64,000 nucleotides of DNA from Chamaecrista fasciculata (GCA_003254925.1 QANZ01019395.1:211251-275250), one strand, 5' to 3'. Shown: positions 12,258 through 24,986, numbered from the stretch's first letter. A program made the numbers and translations. The notes: generated by a model from the letters alone, not told the origin.

Positions 12258-13149
12258 ATCATAAATGTAAATTGAGTTGAGGGAGAATCTTTCCCTCACT
12301 ATACTGCGTTTCTTTTGCCCTGATTGGTTGATGACTTCACTCCACTAACAAATGCTGCTAGACCTTCATTGAGAATTCAAAAGAGAGGCAGTATATGAAC
12401 CCTTGAAACTTCATTGCAAGCCAACATGTTTTTTCACTTTGACTTTGGGATATTTTTGGCGGAGCTTTGAACGGTAGAAAAGGGTTGAAGAAAATTCCCT
12501 TTGTAGTTTGTATTGAATAGATTGTTAAATGTTCATCCTTCTTGAATTCATAAAATTTTCGTATGCCATAGATTCATTGTTGTGTTTAGTAAGTAGTCTA
12601 GTATGTATCACCTCATTACCGGGAATAATGTGTTGTTTAGTATTTTTTCCAGTACCCTCAAGCGACCAAATGAAACAAAACTTACATTTTATTGTTTTCT
12701 CTGTTACTTCTTGTCTCCCTCATATCAAATATCCTGTAAGTGGAATTCACAGGTGATAGCTGATAAGTGTAAAATCTCAACTAAAATTGTGACAAGTTCA
12801 CAAATGTGGTTTAAATGCATGCCATAAATGACAACTACCCAAAACGGAGAAGGAAAAAATAGTTATGTGTGACTTGCTGTAAAACTAGTAATAAAATTAT
12901 GTTTCATGAACAAATTTATTTAAACACTCAATGACTCAATCATTCAAATTATATGATTATTGAAGATGAAATCTTGAAATGCAGACCTGGAATTTAAAAG
13001 TAATAAGTTTTATCTATTAGTTTTTGAAGATTATTATGAATATGCAAATTCCGTTTATGGACATTTTTGCTATAGGTTGTAAAGCGTGCACATTTATTTT
13101 ATATATTTTGAGAATGCATATGAATGAAAGAGGTACATAATACAATTCT
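12258..13149. other. Derlin 3' region, no further gene seen
   Basis: AT-rich sequence includes the likely Derlin 3' UTR. Short frames at 12529-12827 have no recognisable protein character. Confidence 0.5.
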
Positions 13150-13878
13150 GGCCCAATGCTTAAATTAGTCCTATATCTTTGTTTTAAAATTCATTTTGAT
13201 CCTTTATTTTTCAGAATGTTCAAATTGATCCTATATATTTATATAGTGATTCATTTTAGTCCTAAAGTACTGAATATGATCATATATCTCTCATTTCAAG
13301 TTTGAAAGCAACTAGTCCAAAGCTACGGATTACTTTTGAGAAGTACTCCTTGAGTTGAGTGGACCGCTCGTTTTACTATTAAACAAGCGAAATTGGTCAT
13401 ATTTTTTTCTCTTTTTAAGTTTGAATGCAACGAGTTCGGAGCTAAGATTACTCTTGATGAATTCTTTTACTATCCAATTGGAATCGTCAACAAATAAGAT
13501 CAAATTAGACTTAAAAATAGGTTAGAGAGCAATTTTTCACTTTCATATTCAATTTGACCTTGTTTGTTGACGGTCTCAAATGAGTAGTTAATAAAAGTAA
13601 CTTTTAAGCTCCAAACTCATTTTATTCGAATTTAAAACAAGAGATATACAATCAATTTCACTAGTTTCAATGTAAAATGAGTGGTTTACCTTCCAAAATC
13701 AATTTTACCTTATTCGTTGATGATCCCAATTAGATAGAGAAGTAGTTATCAAAAGCAACCAGTTGTTTTTGATACATCGTATTTGAATTTGAAACGAATA
13801 AGATACAATTTTATTTAGTAACTTGGAACCAAAATAAATTTTGAAGTAAAGATATGGGATCAATTTGACCATTTGACC
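13150..13878. mobile_element. Degenerate foldback element, module family (copy B)
   Basis: The interior holds the same modules as 8047-8892: 'ATATATCTCTCATTTCAAG' blocks in direct order on the left and inverted on the right, with 'GTCCTAAA' arms. The borders GGCCC... and ...TTTGACC are diverged, and the flanks TACAATTCT/TAAAATTTT match at only 6 of 9 positions, so the insertion looks old. Confidence 0.5.
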
Positions 13879-13908
13879 TAAAATTTTTGTGCAATACACA
13901 TTTTCAAA

Positions 13909-14070
13909 AAAAAATGTGAAGGAAGAAAGAAGAAGAGGGGTATAGATGGTAAAGTAGGATGAAGGGGCAAAAATGGGAAGGGAAGTGAGAATGAATATGA
14001 GGATGGGAAAGAAAATAGAGAAGTTTGGAGTCTTCCTGAAAACAAGGGTGAAGGTGAGAATAGCAGTAAA
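13909..14070 (+). other. Purine-rich tract upstream of profilin A
   Basis: About 160 bases of the top strand are mostly G and A (AAGGAAGAAAGAAGAAGAGG and similar), with few pyrimidines. It lies 200-360 bases before the profilin A ATG, in the promoter region. Such tracts often occur in plant promoters as GA-rich elements; function here is not shown. Confidence 0.5.
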
Positions 14071-14097
14071 TGACGGCCATCTTCATTCAATCTTGCC

Positions 14098-14105
14098 TAT
14101 ATTTA
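14098..14105 (+). promoter_or_regulatory. TATA-like box of profilin A
   Basis: TATATTTA lies 171 bases upstream of the ATG and just after the purine tract. The following leader is rich in CA and CAACA, as plant 5' UTRs often are. Confidence 0.4.
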
Positions 14106-14268
14106 CCTTTTCATAAATCTCTTCCATCATCTATACTACAAACAAACACTCACACACATTCATACATACGTACATCTCTCAACATCATCATCAACAACAA
14201 CAATCTCTGATCACAAACATTCATTTTAGTGTATCAAATCGGGTTACAATCAACACACCTTATAGAAA

Positions 14269-16678
14269 ATGTCGTGGCAAACTTACGTCGATGAACACTT
14301 GATGTGCGACATCGACGGCGGGGGTCAGCATCTCGCCGCCGCCGCCATCCTCGGCCTCGATGGCTCTGTCTGGGCTCAGAGTTCTTCTTTCCCTCAGGTT
14401 ATATACACTCAACCAACATCATTTTCATGTTTCTACCATTTTCGTCCTTCTCTTATTAATTAATTTCTAATTGCCGCTCTCTTTGATTTATTTCTTGGTT
14501 TTTTCTCCGCCATTTGTCTCTTGTTCCTAATATATTCACTAGGGGTGCAGTGTTCAAACTTAGTTTGGATCGGTTTTGACATTTTTTTCAACCTAATCAA
14601 AGAAATTGGATGACAATCGAATCATACAATCAATCTAGTTATTTTGAACCAACGGAACCAATCCAAATCAATTTCAATCAATTTGGATTGCATCATTTAA
14701 TTGGTTTTCTATATATTTATTATGTTAAAAAATCTGAAAAAATATAAAATATATAAAAATCTATAAAATATAAAAAAATATTAGAAAATGTGAATTGTGA
14801 TGAATGATGGAAGTTGAAAATGAAGTGATGAAGAAAAGATGAAATGTGAAACTATGCATTGTGAAATAAAAAGTGACCGAGTATGGTTTGGTTTGGTTCG
14901 ATCGATTTTTGGTTTTCAAAACCAACCGATTTTTATTTTTTTTCATCCAATTCAACCGACTAGATAATTAATTTTGGTTGGTTTTAATCGGTTCCTATTA
15001 AATTGAATCAGTTAAGTTTAGATTGGATTGGATCTGAATAGCCCTAATATTCACCATCGCTGATTACTCGCTTTTTCTAGATCCCCAATTTTGTCTTTAG
15101 CTTTTGAGTTTTGGAAATGTTTGTCTTATTTAGCTCTTACTTTGCTATTTGGAACTTAAAATGTTGTTTAGGGCTTGTTTGTTTGTTTGTACCCGATCGA
15201 TCCAATTGCTCTCCGTTTGTGCATTTGTCAATTACTAATTTGCCTTATCGGCATCTCCACGAATTGACTTGAAAAGAGAATTATTAGGATATGATTTATA
15301 TGTTTGTCCAATTTACAAAGTTATATATATTAGTTTCTTGAGTTGAGTGGCAACTGAACTTATCAATATTTTTAATATTATCTGAAAACTGCTTTAATTA
15401 ATTTGCAGTTTAAGACTTCAGAGATCGATGATGTCAAGAAAGATTTTGATGAACCAGGCCATCTTGCTCCTACAGGCTTACACGTTGCAGGTGTCAAGTA
15501 CATGGTAATCCAGGGAGAGCCTGGAGCTGTCATCCGTGGGAAGAAGGTAACAACACTCCCCATTGATTTTTGTTTCTGTTTTCTTGTTTTTGTATGAAAT
15601 CACCAGTAAGGGGATGCCTATCACAAGGACAACACAGTATTTCATGCAGTTGTATTTCTAAAACTCAAATTCGAGATCACTAGTTATTAGTTTAAGGCAA
15701 AACACCCTTTCGTGCCCCTAACGTTTGCGGTGATTTTCAGTTATACCCCTAACGTTTCATTTGTGTCAGTTGTGCCCCCAATGTGAAATGTTAGTTTCAA
15801 TTATGCCTCCAATTTTGACTCAACGCTCATGTGGCAATTTTTTTTACTTGTGTCAATTGTTTGTTTTGAATTGAATATGTGGCAAGATGACTGGATAAAT
15901 AAAACATCTCTGATTTATTTTTTATCCACCATGGCATTTCCTACGTGAATATGTGTCAATTTTTCAATTATGCCTGCATAGATGAAGATGAAAAGATGAA
16001 GTAATTTTTTGGTTTAGAGAATGTAAATCCACGTAGGAAATGTCATGGTGGATAAAAAATAAATCAGGGATGTTTTATTTATCCAGTCATCTTGCCACAT
16101 ATTCAATTCAGAACAAAAAATTGACACACAAGTAAAAAAAAATTGACACATCAGCATTGAGTCAAAATTAGGAGCATAATTGAAACTAACGTTTCACATT
16201 GGGGGCACAACTGACAAAAATGAAATGTTATGGGCATAACTGAAAATCACCGCAAACGTTAGGGGCACGAAAGGGTCTTTTGCCTTAGTTTAATTAGGAT
16301 AGTTCCTACTAGCTAACCTTCCCATCAAATATTTCATGCATTCTTAGGACTCCAACTCAAGATCACTGATTAAGCTAAGATAGCCTCTTATTAGCTAGCT
16401 AACTTACATGCTTGGTGGTCTCTCCATTGGATTTATATTTATCTTATAGTCTGCAACTTGTGTTTGATTATGGTTGTAAATAGATGGGAAGTGGGAACTC
16501 AGAAAAGTACTCACTCATTGTGTGTTTTTTCTTGGATATATAGGGATCTGGAGGTATCACCATAAAGAAAACTGGACAAGCTCTAATTGTTGGGATCTAT
16601 GAGGAACCAGTGACCCCTGGACAGTGCAACATGGTTGTGGAGAGGTTGGGAGATTATCTCGTTGATCAGGGTCTCTAG
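14269..16678 (+). CDS. PRF: Profilin A (3 exons)
   Basis: Exons 14269-14397, 15409-15546 and 16544-16678 give 133 residues, the usual plant profilin length. Profilins bind actin monomers, polyproline and phosphoinositides in the cytosol and control actin polymerisation. Family marks are the start [17 protein letters not shown], the [12 protein letters not shown] loop at the exon 2/3 junction, the segment [20 protein letters not shown] and the end [10 protein letters not shown]. Both introns are phase 0 and sit at the same places as in profilin B at 29911. Both introns contain transposons: a hAT element in intron 1 and a Mutator-type element in intron 2. Splice borders are intact, so the gene should still be functional. 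Compared with profilin B it has two extra residues in the [11 protein letters not shown] segment of exon 1. Plant profilins are known pan-allergens. Confidence 0.96.
14540..15046. mobile_element. Non-autonomous hAT element in profilin A intron 1
   Basis: A perfect 8-bp duplication, ATATTCAC, lies at 14532-14539 and 15047-15054. The ends are TAGGGGTG and ATAGCCCTA, the short imperfect inverted pair typical of plant hAT elements. The interior has repeated AATTGGATTG/CGGTTTT-type segments in inverted order and no transposase. It makes up half of the intron. Confidence 0.8.
15696..16284. mobile_element. 589-bp Mutator-type foldback in profilin A intron 2
   Basis: A perfect 9-bp duplication, TTAGTTTAA, lies at 15687-15695 and 16285-16293. 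The ends are GGCAAAACACCCTTTCGTGC and its near inverse (GCACGAAAGGGTCTTTTGCC). Arms run nearly to the centre, so the whole element folds back on itself. It shares its arms with the 2.0-kb element at 1630-3641 and looks like a short derivative of that family. Confidence 0.85.
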
Positions 16679-17056
16679 ATCAACGTCTCTCTCATTGCTT
16701 CAAGTTTTGAACAATCTTTTTTGTTTTCTTTTTGGGTATTATTTTATTTATATATATTTTTTTTTACTTTGGGTCTGCACCTTCAACATTTCAACACTTG
16801 AATTGTGTTGTTGCAATGCAGACAATAACCGCATGAGAATGTAATCAGTTGGTTGTGGCTTCCATTTGATGTTTAAAACACAATATATTGATTTTGTCCT
16901 CAATTCTTGTGTACTACTACTTTTCATTGTTTAGGTCAATGATCACAATTCATTTGTCTTCTGTAATCCTTATAGCTTAATTTCATGATGTATCAGCGTT
17001 GCGCAGGAGCACAGATTGAGAAATGTGAGTAACTAATTACTAGTCTGATAAAAAAA

Positions 17057-17276
17057 AGGTCAAATACTCATTTTGCTCCTCAAACTATGAGTTTCAGTTT
17101 GGTCTTAAAATTATTTTTTGTTCTGTTTTGATCCTCAAACTTTTACATGAGGAATAAATCCGACGAAATCACATTTTGAGAACCAAAATAAAATAAATGT
17201 GAAAGTTTGAGGACCAAAACAGAATAAAAATAGTTTTAGAATCCCATAATCTAAGGACCGAAATGAGGTTTTAACC
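17057..17276. mobile_element. 220-bp foldback MITE downstream of profilin A
   Basis: The ends GGTCAAATACTCATTTTGC and the inverse-like GAAATGAGGTTTTAACC, with arms 'CTCAAACT', pair across the element. It is related to the complete elements at 33840 and 54412. The flanks are A-runs, so the target duplication is ambiguous. Confidence 0.5.
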
Positions 17277-17929
17277 TAAAAAAGAGGAGTTGTATTCATT
17301 TTAAAAGAAAAACAATAAAACAATAAGATACATGTGTTCGCGGGTTGGGTTTAAGGCGAGTTGGTTTGGACTGGAATTTTCTAAGGGCATGTTGGGTTTT
17401 GGGAAAAAAAATATTACAGCTTAAACGAAATCAAATCAAACAACAACGGGTTGGATTGGGCGGGTTGGCAAGCTGGCCCATTCCAATTTACAAACATTTT
17501 TTTTTTAAATATACTTGACTCTATAATTTTTTTTAATCCTTCAATTTGTTTGTATTAAATTTTGATGGAAAAGATTTCTTATTATTATAAGTCAATAATA
17601 ATATAATTGAAAGTATACTCATCGAAAGAAGGTGAAGTTAGTAGGAGAGGAAGATAGAAACAATCATGAGAACAATAAAATTTAGCAAGTAAAATTGTAA
17701 AAATCATAATTCTACTTTTCTCGATAAAAAAGTGAAATTGATAAAAATTAAAGAGATTAAATTGATTAATTGAATGATTGACAAAAAAAAAGATTAATTG
17801 AAGGTGAAATAACTTTACGTAGTGTTAAAGCTAAGAGAGAATGACAACTTAAGAGTCATTTGTATTATACTAATTATTATTTATTTATATATATTAAAAT
17901 AAAATTAAAAAATATATAAATGGCAGGCT

Positions 17930-18381
17930 TGTTAGCATAAACTAAAAGCGGAAGCGACTTTAATGGAGCCAATTGGAATGTTGGAACATTGAAACTAAAA
18001 ACAATAGAGAGCGTACCTGATTCATCCATTATAGATCTAAACTCCGAGAACTAGGTCTTCCTCTCTATGACCCTACCCTTTAGTTGTGTAGTGGCTCTAA
18101 TGGGTGGTTCACTTAGAGTTAGGGTTAGGGAAGGGACCTAGCCTATATGTATATTTGTCTTACTGAGCCCTTCCATCACAAGCTTCAGTAAAACCCTAAA
18201 AGGCCTACACTTAGCCTCATACTAGACTTTTAATATAATGTGTGCTAAAGCCCTAGTGATTACTTTATACTTTGGGCTTGCCTTTTATTGGACCATCTAT
18301 CAACACATTTATTTTATTAAACTAAATAAAATACTTTAGACAATTAATGTGAGCCCAATGTATAAGATAATTTTTCTAACA
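17930..18381 (-). mobile_element. LTR (about 452 bp) of a minus-strand retrotransposon
   Basis: The LTR runs from TGTTAGCATAAAC to TTTTTCTAACA. Directly to its right, the reverse strand reads GGCCCAAATGGGAGAA, a polypurine tract abutting the TGTTAG LTR start. This is therefore a 3' LTR of an element read right to left. The matching 5' LTR and primer-binding site were not found. Confidence 0.65.
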
Positions 18382-20375
18382 TTCTCCCATTTGGGCCACA
18401 TTAATTGTGTTTAAAACAAAAAATTAATTTTTGTAAAATAACTCTCGGGTTGATAAAAGAAATAAAATCTTGTGCGCACATAAAAAAAAATAGTCCAAAT
18501 TATATAACACAGCGTACCAATCCGGTCCAACATAACTATCAATATGGGATCATGACAATCATTACGCCCTTTAGCAGCATAAGACCAATCCATAGTCACA
18601 CATATTAACAACTACATTGACATGGATCATAAGTCTAGAAGTGTAGTAGAAATAGCTCTCAAGTACTTAATAACACACTATTTCTCATCGGTCCTCCGTA
18701 TGATTTCTACAATTGGGGTGTTGGATCTTGAATTAAGGTCTTTTTTGAAATTATTTGCATGATAATTCGCAGCTTTGAGTCTTATTTTTTGCATCAAATG
18801 TGGACTTTTGGGGGTTATTAATTTTAGGGCTTCTATTCCTCTTTGAACGATCTTGAATTTGATATATTGTTTGTTCAATAATATGCTGTGTACATAGAGA
18901 AATCTTGAGTTAAAGTAGCCACGTTGAACATGTCGTTTTATTCGAATTTGATCCATATAATTTTCGATTCTTGGCCGATTCCTATTGTTTTTGTAAAATT
19001 GATGATTATATGATTGTCATAGACCTTCATTCTTTCGAAATCGGTTTAAGTTTTTCGAAAAACCAAGTTTAATCTGCGAAAACAAGAACGGCGGCGTTAA
19101 TGACAAACCCTAGAATTTTTTCGATCTAAATCGAGCTTCAATGGACTTTTTACATGAAATTGATCTCACAGAACACTTAGAACTCTCTTTTGCATGGAAA
19201 AACCCATCTTTCCCGCTGCAAAAGGTCCCGAAATTGCAGAATCAAGATTTCGGGTCATCGTGACTCGTTTTGCGCAGCCCGACCCGGCTGGGGGTTGAAG
19301 ACGATGAATAGTGCACCAATGCAACCACCACACGCAGGGAATTATTAGGGTGGCGCGTGACAGTCACCCCTGGTCCGATGGGACTAATTTTGGTCCCATT
19401 TTGCTCCTTATATTTTTGTGGTTTTTTCCATGTATTTTTCATAATTTTTAGAGATCAATAAATATTTATTTTGTTTTTAAATCTAATAATTGTATATTAA
19501 TTCAAAACAAATATTTTAATCTCTGTTTTTTCGATGAAAAAAAACATGGAAAAATATTTTGGCATCCTCTGAATCCATTGGAACCACTCACTCTTCCTAG
19601 TTTGGTTCCTAAGTTTATGTGCTCTCTAGCTACAATCCTAAAGATAATATTTAGTATCTAATTTCCATAATTTTAAATTTTGAATTTGGGGATATGTATT
19701 CTCGGATTTTTGAGTTAAAAATTTGTGCATATTTTGTGAATTGTTGTTGACCATATATATTTGTGACTCTCCCTAATATTATGGTTTGGTTTGTCAAATA
19801 TTTTTGACCAGATAATATGCACTTAAATTGTGGTTTTGTAACCAAAATTAATTTAGAGCCCCTTTGACCAAAATTTTGGAATTCTTTGGTTATGGAAATT
19901 TGTTTGATACTATTAGCAACTTGTGATTGTGTACTCACCTGTCTTTGGTTATCAGTTTTGTGGACCAATTCAATAATTAATTAATGCTATCCAAGTGGGA
20001 GAGATTATAATTTTGTGTGTGGATTAGTATTAATTAATTAATTATTTTTTCTAACATTCTCCCACTTGGGCCACATTAATTTTGTTTAAAAAAAAATTAA
20101 TTTTTGTAAAATAACTCTCGGGTTGATAAAAGAAATAAAATTTTGCGCGCATAAACAAAATAGTCCAAATTATATAACACAGCGTACCAATCTGGTCCAA
20201 CATAACTATCAATATGGGATCATGACAATCATTACGCCCTTTAGCAGCATAAGACCAATCCATAGTCACACATATTAACAACTATATTGACATGGATCAT
20301 AAGAAGTGTAGTAGAAATAGCTCTCAAGTACTTAATAACGCACTATTTTTCATCGGTCCTTCGTATGATTTCTCA
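18382..20375 (-). mobile_element. Retrotransposon debris with a 330-bp direct repeat and second PPT/LTR junction
   Basis: The segment from about 18369 to 18712 recurs at 20044-20375 with only a few differences. Both copies include the polypurine tract next to CTAACA (LTR end at 18381 and 20056). Two copies of the 3' end of the same family thus lie in tandem. Between them (18713-19970) is noncoding sequence with no intact gag or pol frame. A block near 19972-20045 occurs inverted at about 22845-22920. Confidence 0.5.
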
Positions 20376-20757
20376 AAACCTTTATGCTTAAACTGCAGAA
20401 ATCACATGGCTTAATTAAACAAGCCTATATGTCTCAACCGTATGATTTCTCAAAACTTTTATGCTTAAATTGCAAGAGAAATAATTTGGCTTAATTAAAC
20501 AAGCCTATATGTCTCAACCCTTATCTCGAGAATATAAAACAGTGTCATCAGAGACATACCATAATAAACACAACTGTCATTCTTAAGACAAACACATAAT
20601 GTCCTAAGACACATGTTGTATACTATATTATATCAGCCACAACTGTCACTCTTAAGACAGAAACAAAGTCCTAAAGCACATGTTGCATCCCATATCTTAT
20701 CAGACACAACGGTCACTCTTAAGACAGACACAAAGTCTTAAGGCACATGTTGTATCC
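20363..20757. repeat. Two short tandem arrays in retrotransposon internal sequence
   Basis: A unit of about 78 bp ending ACAAGCCTATATGTCTCAACC is present twice (20363-20520). A unit of about 65-70 bp with ACTCTTAAGACAGACACAAA and CACATGTTG is present about three times (20565-20757). They lie just upstream (reverse strand) of the polypurine tract, where plant LTR elements often carry noncoding tandem repeats. Confidence 0.55.
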
Positions 20758-21135
20758 ACCTTTCTTTGCCTAAGCAAAGCATTAACTTGTGAATGATAAC
20801 CAAAACTCACATGATTGTGATTATCGAACTTTTACCATAATGCCATAAACAATGACCTTTATGGAGACATTCTCCAACCTTAAGTGCATAGAGCTCCCAC
20901 TGATTCAAAAGATCATGAGACTCTTAAACTTTAAATGCATAAGGCTCCCACTAACTTAAGAAATCAAAAGACCCCTAAACACATGTAAACCTTAATGTGT
21001 TATTCCACCATATGGATCTTTACCTTTTGTTAGGAGATGAGCCACTAATAAATAGTTACATAATCCACAAATATCCTTGAAACAAGCAATTTCATAAATC
21101 ATTTGAACAAGTCAAACCTTAAAGGAGCACCAGGT

Positions 21136-23100
21136 GCATCATTATAAACTTTCCTTTGCGCAGAGAATACAACATGCTATTGGTCCCCTTCTTCCATAGA
21201 GCTTATAATGACAATACAAAATATTAAAGAATTAAATCACCTTTGGGCAGATAAAATCCTTTAAATTTCATATTTCACTTAAAATATAAAGAAAATATAT
21301 AATTATAGAAACTTATCACCATTAGGCATATTGATTCTCAAGGCTATATGCTTCTCATTCACATGCTTCATGTAACCCTAGAACTAATACACATAACAAC
21401 CCCCTTTAGGCAGGTATCCATGCGCATTAATTCAATCAAAATTATATCAACAAGAAATTTGCACATTTTGAGAATTTTAAGGGCTAAACCACTTTAGTGA
21501 TAAAAGCCGTAACAATTCACAAAATATAGTAAATTTTTTCAAACCAGAATTTATGAATGAAATTGCTCTACTTCCTATCAACAAAGAGAACTAAACGATT
21601 TTGTAATATTTTGATGTATAATTCACTTTGGTGATAGACATACTCAGTAATTTTACAAAATAAGATTCTCAAACTAGGAAAGTATTAATAAATAATAATA
21701 CACAATCATAGACTATACATAACCAAGTTCTCTCTCGTTTAGAGAAATTTCTCTGAATTGCAATAATATAACTTTATAAACATTTAGAATGCTCTTCCCA
21801 ATCACAACCTTAGGTAGTAGTCTATAATCTAAGAACCTTTAAATCATTATTGCCAACAAATTTAATACATTTGAAAACTTTCTCCCCCCATTTTCTCACA
21901 TCAAGCAATTATCTTTAAGTGAGAAAATAATTTTCAAATGAATAAAAGTAATTGGTGTCTTATGACACCACAACAAGTCACTACAACTTCTCTAGCTACA
22001 CTTTAAAAGACCTTGATTTAGTAACGTCAAATTACCATTGGCTAAATATATACGAATCCCACACCCAGGATCTATTAAGTGTATCTCATGTTTTCACTTA
22101 TTGTAATTAGAGCCGGTCAACTTTTCAATGGTGGCATTATTGTTGTTAACAATTAAAGTAATTGTTTGACAATAATTAATATGGTAAATTGGTGAGGCAA
22201 TTGTAAAAATATTTTAAAAAAAAAACTTCGAAGAAAAGCCTTCAGCATCATTATAAACTCCCCTTTGGGCAGAGAATATAACATGCTATTTGTTTTCTTC
22301 CTCCCATGAAAGAAGCCAAGACTATAAAAATTAAAGAATTAAATCACCTTCGAGCAGATAAAATCCCTTAAAATTTATATCTCTAAAAATGAGGGTGCGA
22401 AAAATTCAATCCTCTTTAGGCAGATTAAATTTCAAAACCATATGCATTTATTAATATGTTTCATGGAATTTTGAATTTAATACAAATAATAACCCCTTCC
22501 AGTAGGAAATTATAAGTTTTAATTCAATAAATAATTCTATCAACAAAGGATTTTGTCTTCATGAACTTTGATGACCATCCACTTCGGTGGTAAAAGTCGC
22601 AACAATTCATAAAAAAACATCTTAGACTAGAATTTATATAAATTCCCTCTCACTTCCCATAAACAAAGAATTTAACGGTTTAATGAATTTTGATGAATAA
22701 ATCACTTTAGTGATTAAAATTCTCAACAACTCAAGAAATAAAATTTCCAGACTAGGAAGCACCATATAAAATTATGTACGTCACAATTATCAGCTCTAAT
22801 TTTTTAATAACAATTTTAGCACCCCCCATTTAAGAATTTCAAAAAATAATTAATTAATTAATGCTAATCCACACACAAAATTATAATCTCTCCCACTTGG
22901 ATAGCATTAATTAATTATTAAATTGTAGACACCAATTACTTTTATTCATTTGAAAATTATTTTCTCACTTAAAGATAATTGCTTGATGTGAGAAAATGGG
23001 GAGAGAGAGTTTTCAACACCAATTTACCATATTAATTATTGTCGAACAATTACTTTAATTGTTAACAACAATAATGCCACCATTGAAAAGTTGACCGGCT
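21136..23100. mobile_element. Duplicated and inverted noncoding LTR-element segments
   Basis: Sequence from about 21136-21700 ('GCATCATTATAAACT...GGCAGATAAAATCC') is repeated in direct order at about 22237-22790 in diverged form. Blocks at 21872-21955 and 22110-22190 reappear inverted at 22930-23100, including GCCGGTCAACTTTTCAATGG. No open frame is present. This is a rearranged, dead element. Confidence 0.5.
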
Positions 23101-23663
23101 CACAAGTTGGGTTAAGTTGAGCGAACTCAAAATTCTGAAACCCGCAACCCAATCTAAACCATTGCAGGTTAGGAATTTTCAAACCAAATTAACTAGTTAA
23201 TCCAAACAAACCAACCCAAACTTACGGGTTGGGTTGGTTTTGACGGGTTGACCCGAATCGCTGAACACCCTTAGATCGCCCGTAGATCGCACACATAGGT
23301 GAGTATGACGTCATATCTTGTTTATTTACAACTAATATGATTGAGAAATAAAAAGAACATTTAGATTGGAATCCTCTCTCTCATTGAATCTGGAACAGCC
23401 TTGAGAATGCAAATTTCATAGCAAAGTCGGTGTGTGTTTTCTTTGGATTTTGGTTTGAAGAAAAATTAGTGGCCACATGCGAGAAAAAGGTTTGGAGAAT
23501 CCTATTGACACTTTTGTAGATCGCCAATTAATAATCAAACGGACGACACGTTGTCGGAACTTTAATCACTACTTAAAAAAGAAGAAAACATTTCAAGACA
23601 TATATATGAAGTTATGAACTCTTGATTTATTCCTTTTTTTTTCGGTTAAAGGTGATAAAAAAA

Positions 23664-24192
23664 GGTTAAAAAGTCATTTTGGTTCTAAATGTATGTCCTA
23701 ATTTTCATTTTGATCAATTATATTCAAATTGATCATAAATGTTGACAAAATGATTCATTTTGGTCCTAAATATTGGTAAAATGTTTTATTCTGGTCCCAA
23801 ACTATTGAATTTGGTCGTATTTCTCTCGTATCCCATTTCAAGTTCAAAGGACTTATTAAGAGGAACTCATAGCTTTGAATTCATCGCATTTGAATTTGAA
23901 ACGAAAGAGATATGCTCAACTTTCCTTGTTTGACCATGAAATGAGTGGTCTACTTTTAGATCCGATTTGACCTCGTTTGCTGACGGTCCCAGCTGGATAA
24001 AGAAAGTACTCTTCGAGAACGGTACGTAACTCTAAACTCGTCACGTGTAAACTTGAAACAAGCCATATTCAATAGTTTGAGACCAAAATGAAATATTTTG
24101 CAAATATTTAAGACCAATTTTAACATTTTGAAACATAATGGACCAAAATGAACACTAGGACATACAATTAGGACCAAAATGACCTTTTAACC
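23664..24192. mobile_element. Foldback element, module family (copy C)
   Basis: The ends GGTTAAAAAGTCATTTTGGT and ACCAAAATGACCTTTTAACC are a nearly perfect inverted pair. Arms contain GTCCTAAATATTG-like blocks, and the inner part carries the shared 'CTCGTTTGCTGACGGTCCCA' module. The flanks both read TAAAAAAA, compatible with a target duplication but low in complexity. Confidence 0.65.
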
Positions 24193-24986
24193 TAAAAAAA
24201 GTAAAATTTGAAAGCGATTGGTTTCAAATGATTTCTTTTCATTCTTTTTTCCTTTTTTCCTTTTTTTTATAATAAAACTTTATTTTTTCTTTTAAAACTT
24301 GGAATGGGGTAAGTTGGTGAAAGATGAAAGATCTAAAGAGAAGTGGACCTGAATATCCAAGTCCAGTTGTCCCTTTTCACATGTGGGACCTCCATTTCTA
24401 TTCTTATTCCATAACATGCATTTACAAGTATCCTAATTCAATTAGGGTGAGTTTGGATTTTTTTTTTTCCGTTTATTCTCGTTTATCTCGCAGTACTTCT
24501 TTAATACTAAAGTTACAATTAAAAATCTTGTTTATTTCACAGTTATCTCTTCCTCCTTTATTTTTCTCATTTCCTTTATCTTCTAAAATTACTAATATAT
24601 CCCTACTCAACTACCTATAATTATCTACATTTTACTATAAAATAATAAAATACTCAAAAGACATATTTGTAAATTGCATATTAAAATAATTTTATTTATT
24701 ACACTTACAACTTTCTCTCTTCATTCATCTTTTCTTATTATTTTCTTTTTTTCTTACTCACACCTCTCTCATATTATATTATATTATATATATAATTTAT
24801 ATTAATTTACTTAAAAATAATTTTAGTCCTTGAAATTATACTAACTCACAACTCCAAACACCCAAATTAACAAATTCTCAAACTAAAACCGCGTACCAAT
24901 TTGAGTTTGCCAAAACGGCTCAAACATCCGAGGACAATCAACATATAAAAAAAAGGCTTGCGAGGTGTGGGAAGTATATATATGTA

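Larger units (their letters stand above)
17332..23272. mobile_element. Possible outer hAT-like element carrying later insertions
   Basis: The left border reads GTGTTCGCGGGTTGGGTTT. The right border, inverted, reads GGGTGTTCAGCGATTCGGGT followed by CGGGTTGGGTT-like repeats. Such GGGTGTTC-CGGGTTGGG ends are common in plant hAT elements. No target duplication is visible and the middle is occupied by LTR-retrotransposon debris, so the link between the two borders is tentative. Confidence 0.3.

Noticed and set aside
18405-20281. Pairs of similar frames at 18405-18611 and 20051-20281
   Set aside because: They come from the 330-bp direct repeat around the LTR polypurine tract; no gag or pol motif is present.
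20363-20757. CRISPR-like spaced repeats
   Set aside because: These are two and three copies of long imperfect units without regular spacers, in a plant retroelement. CRISPR is not expected in a nuclear plant genome.
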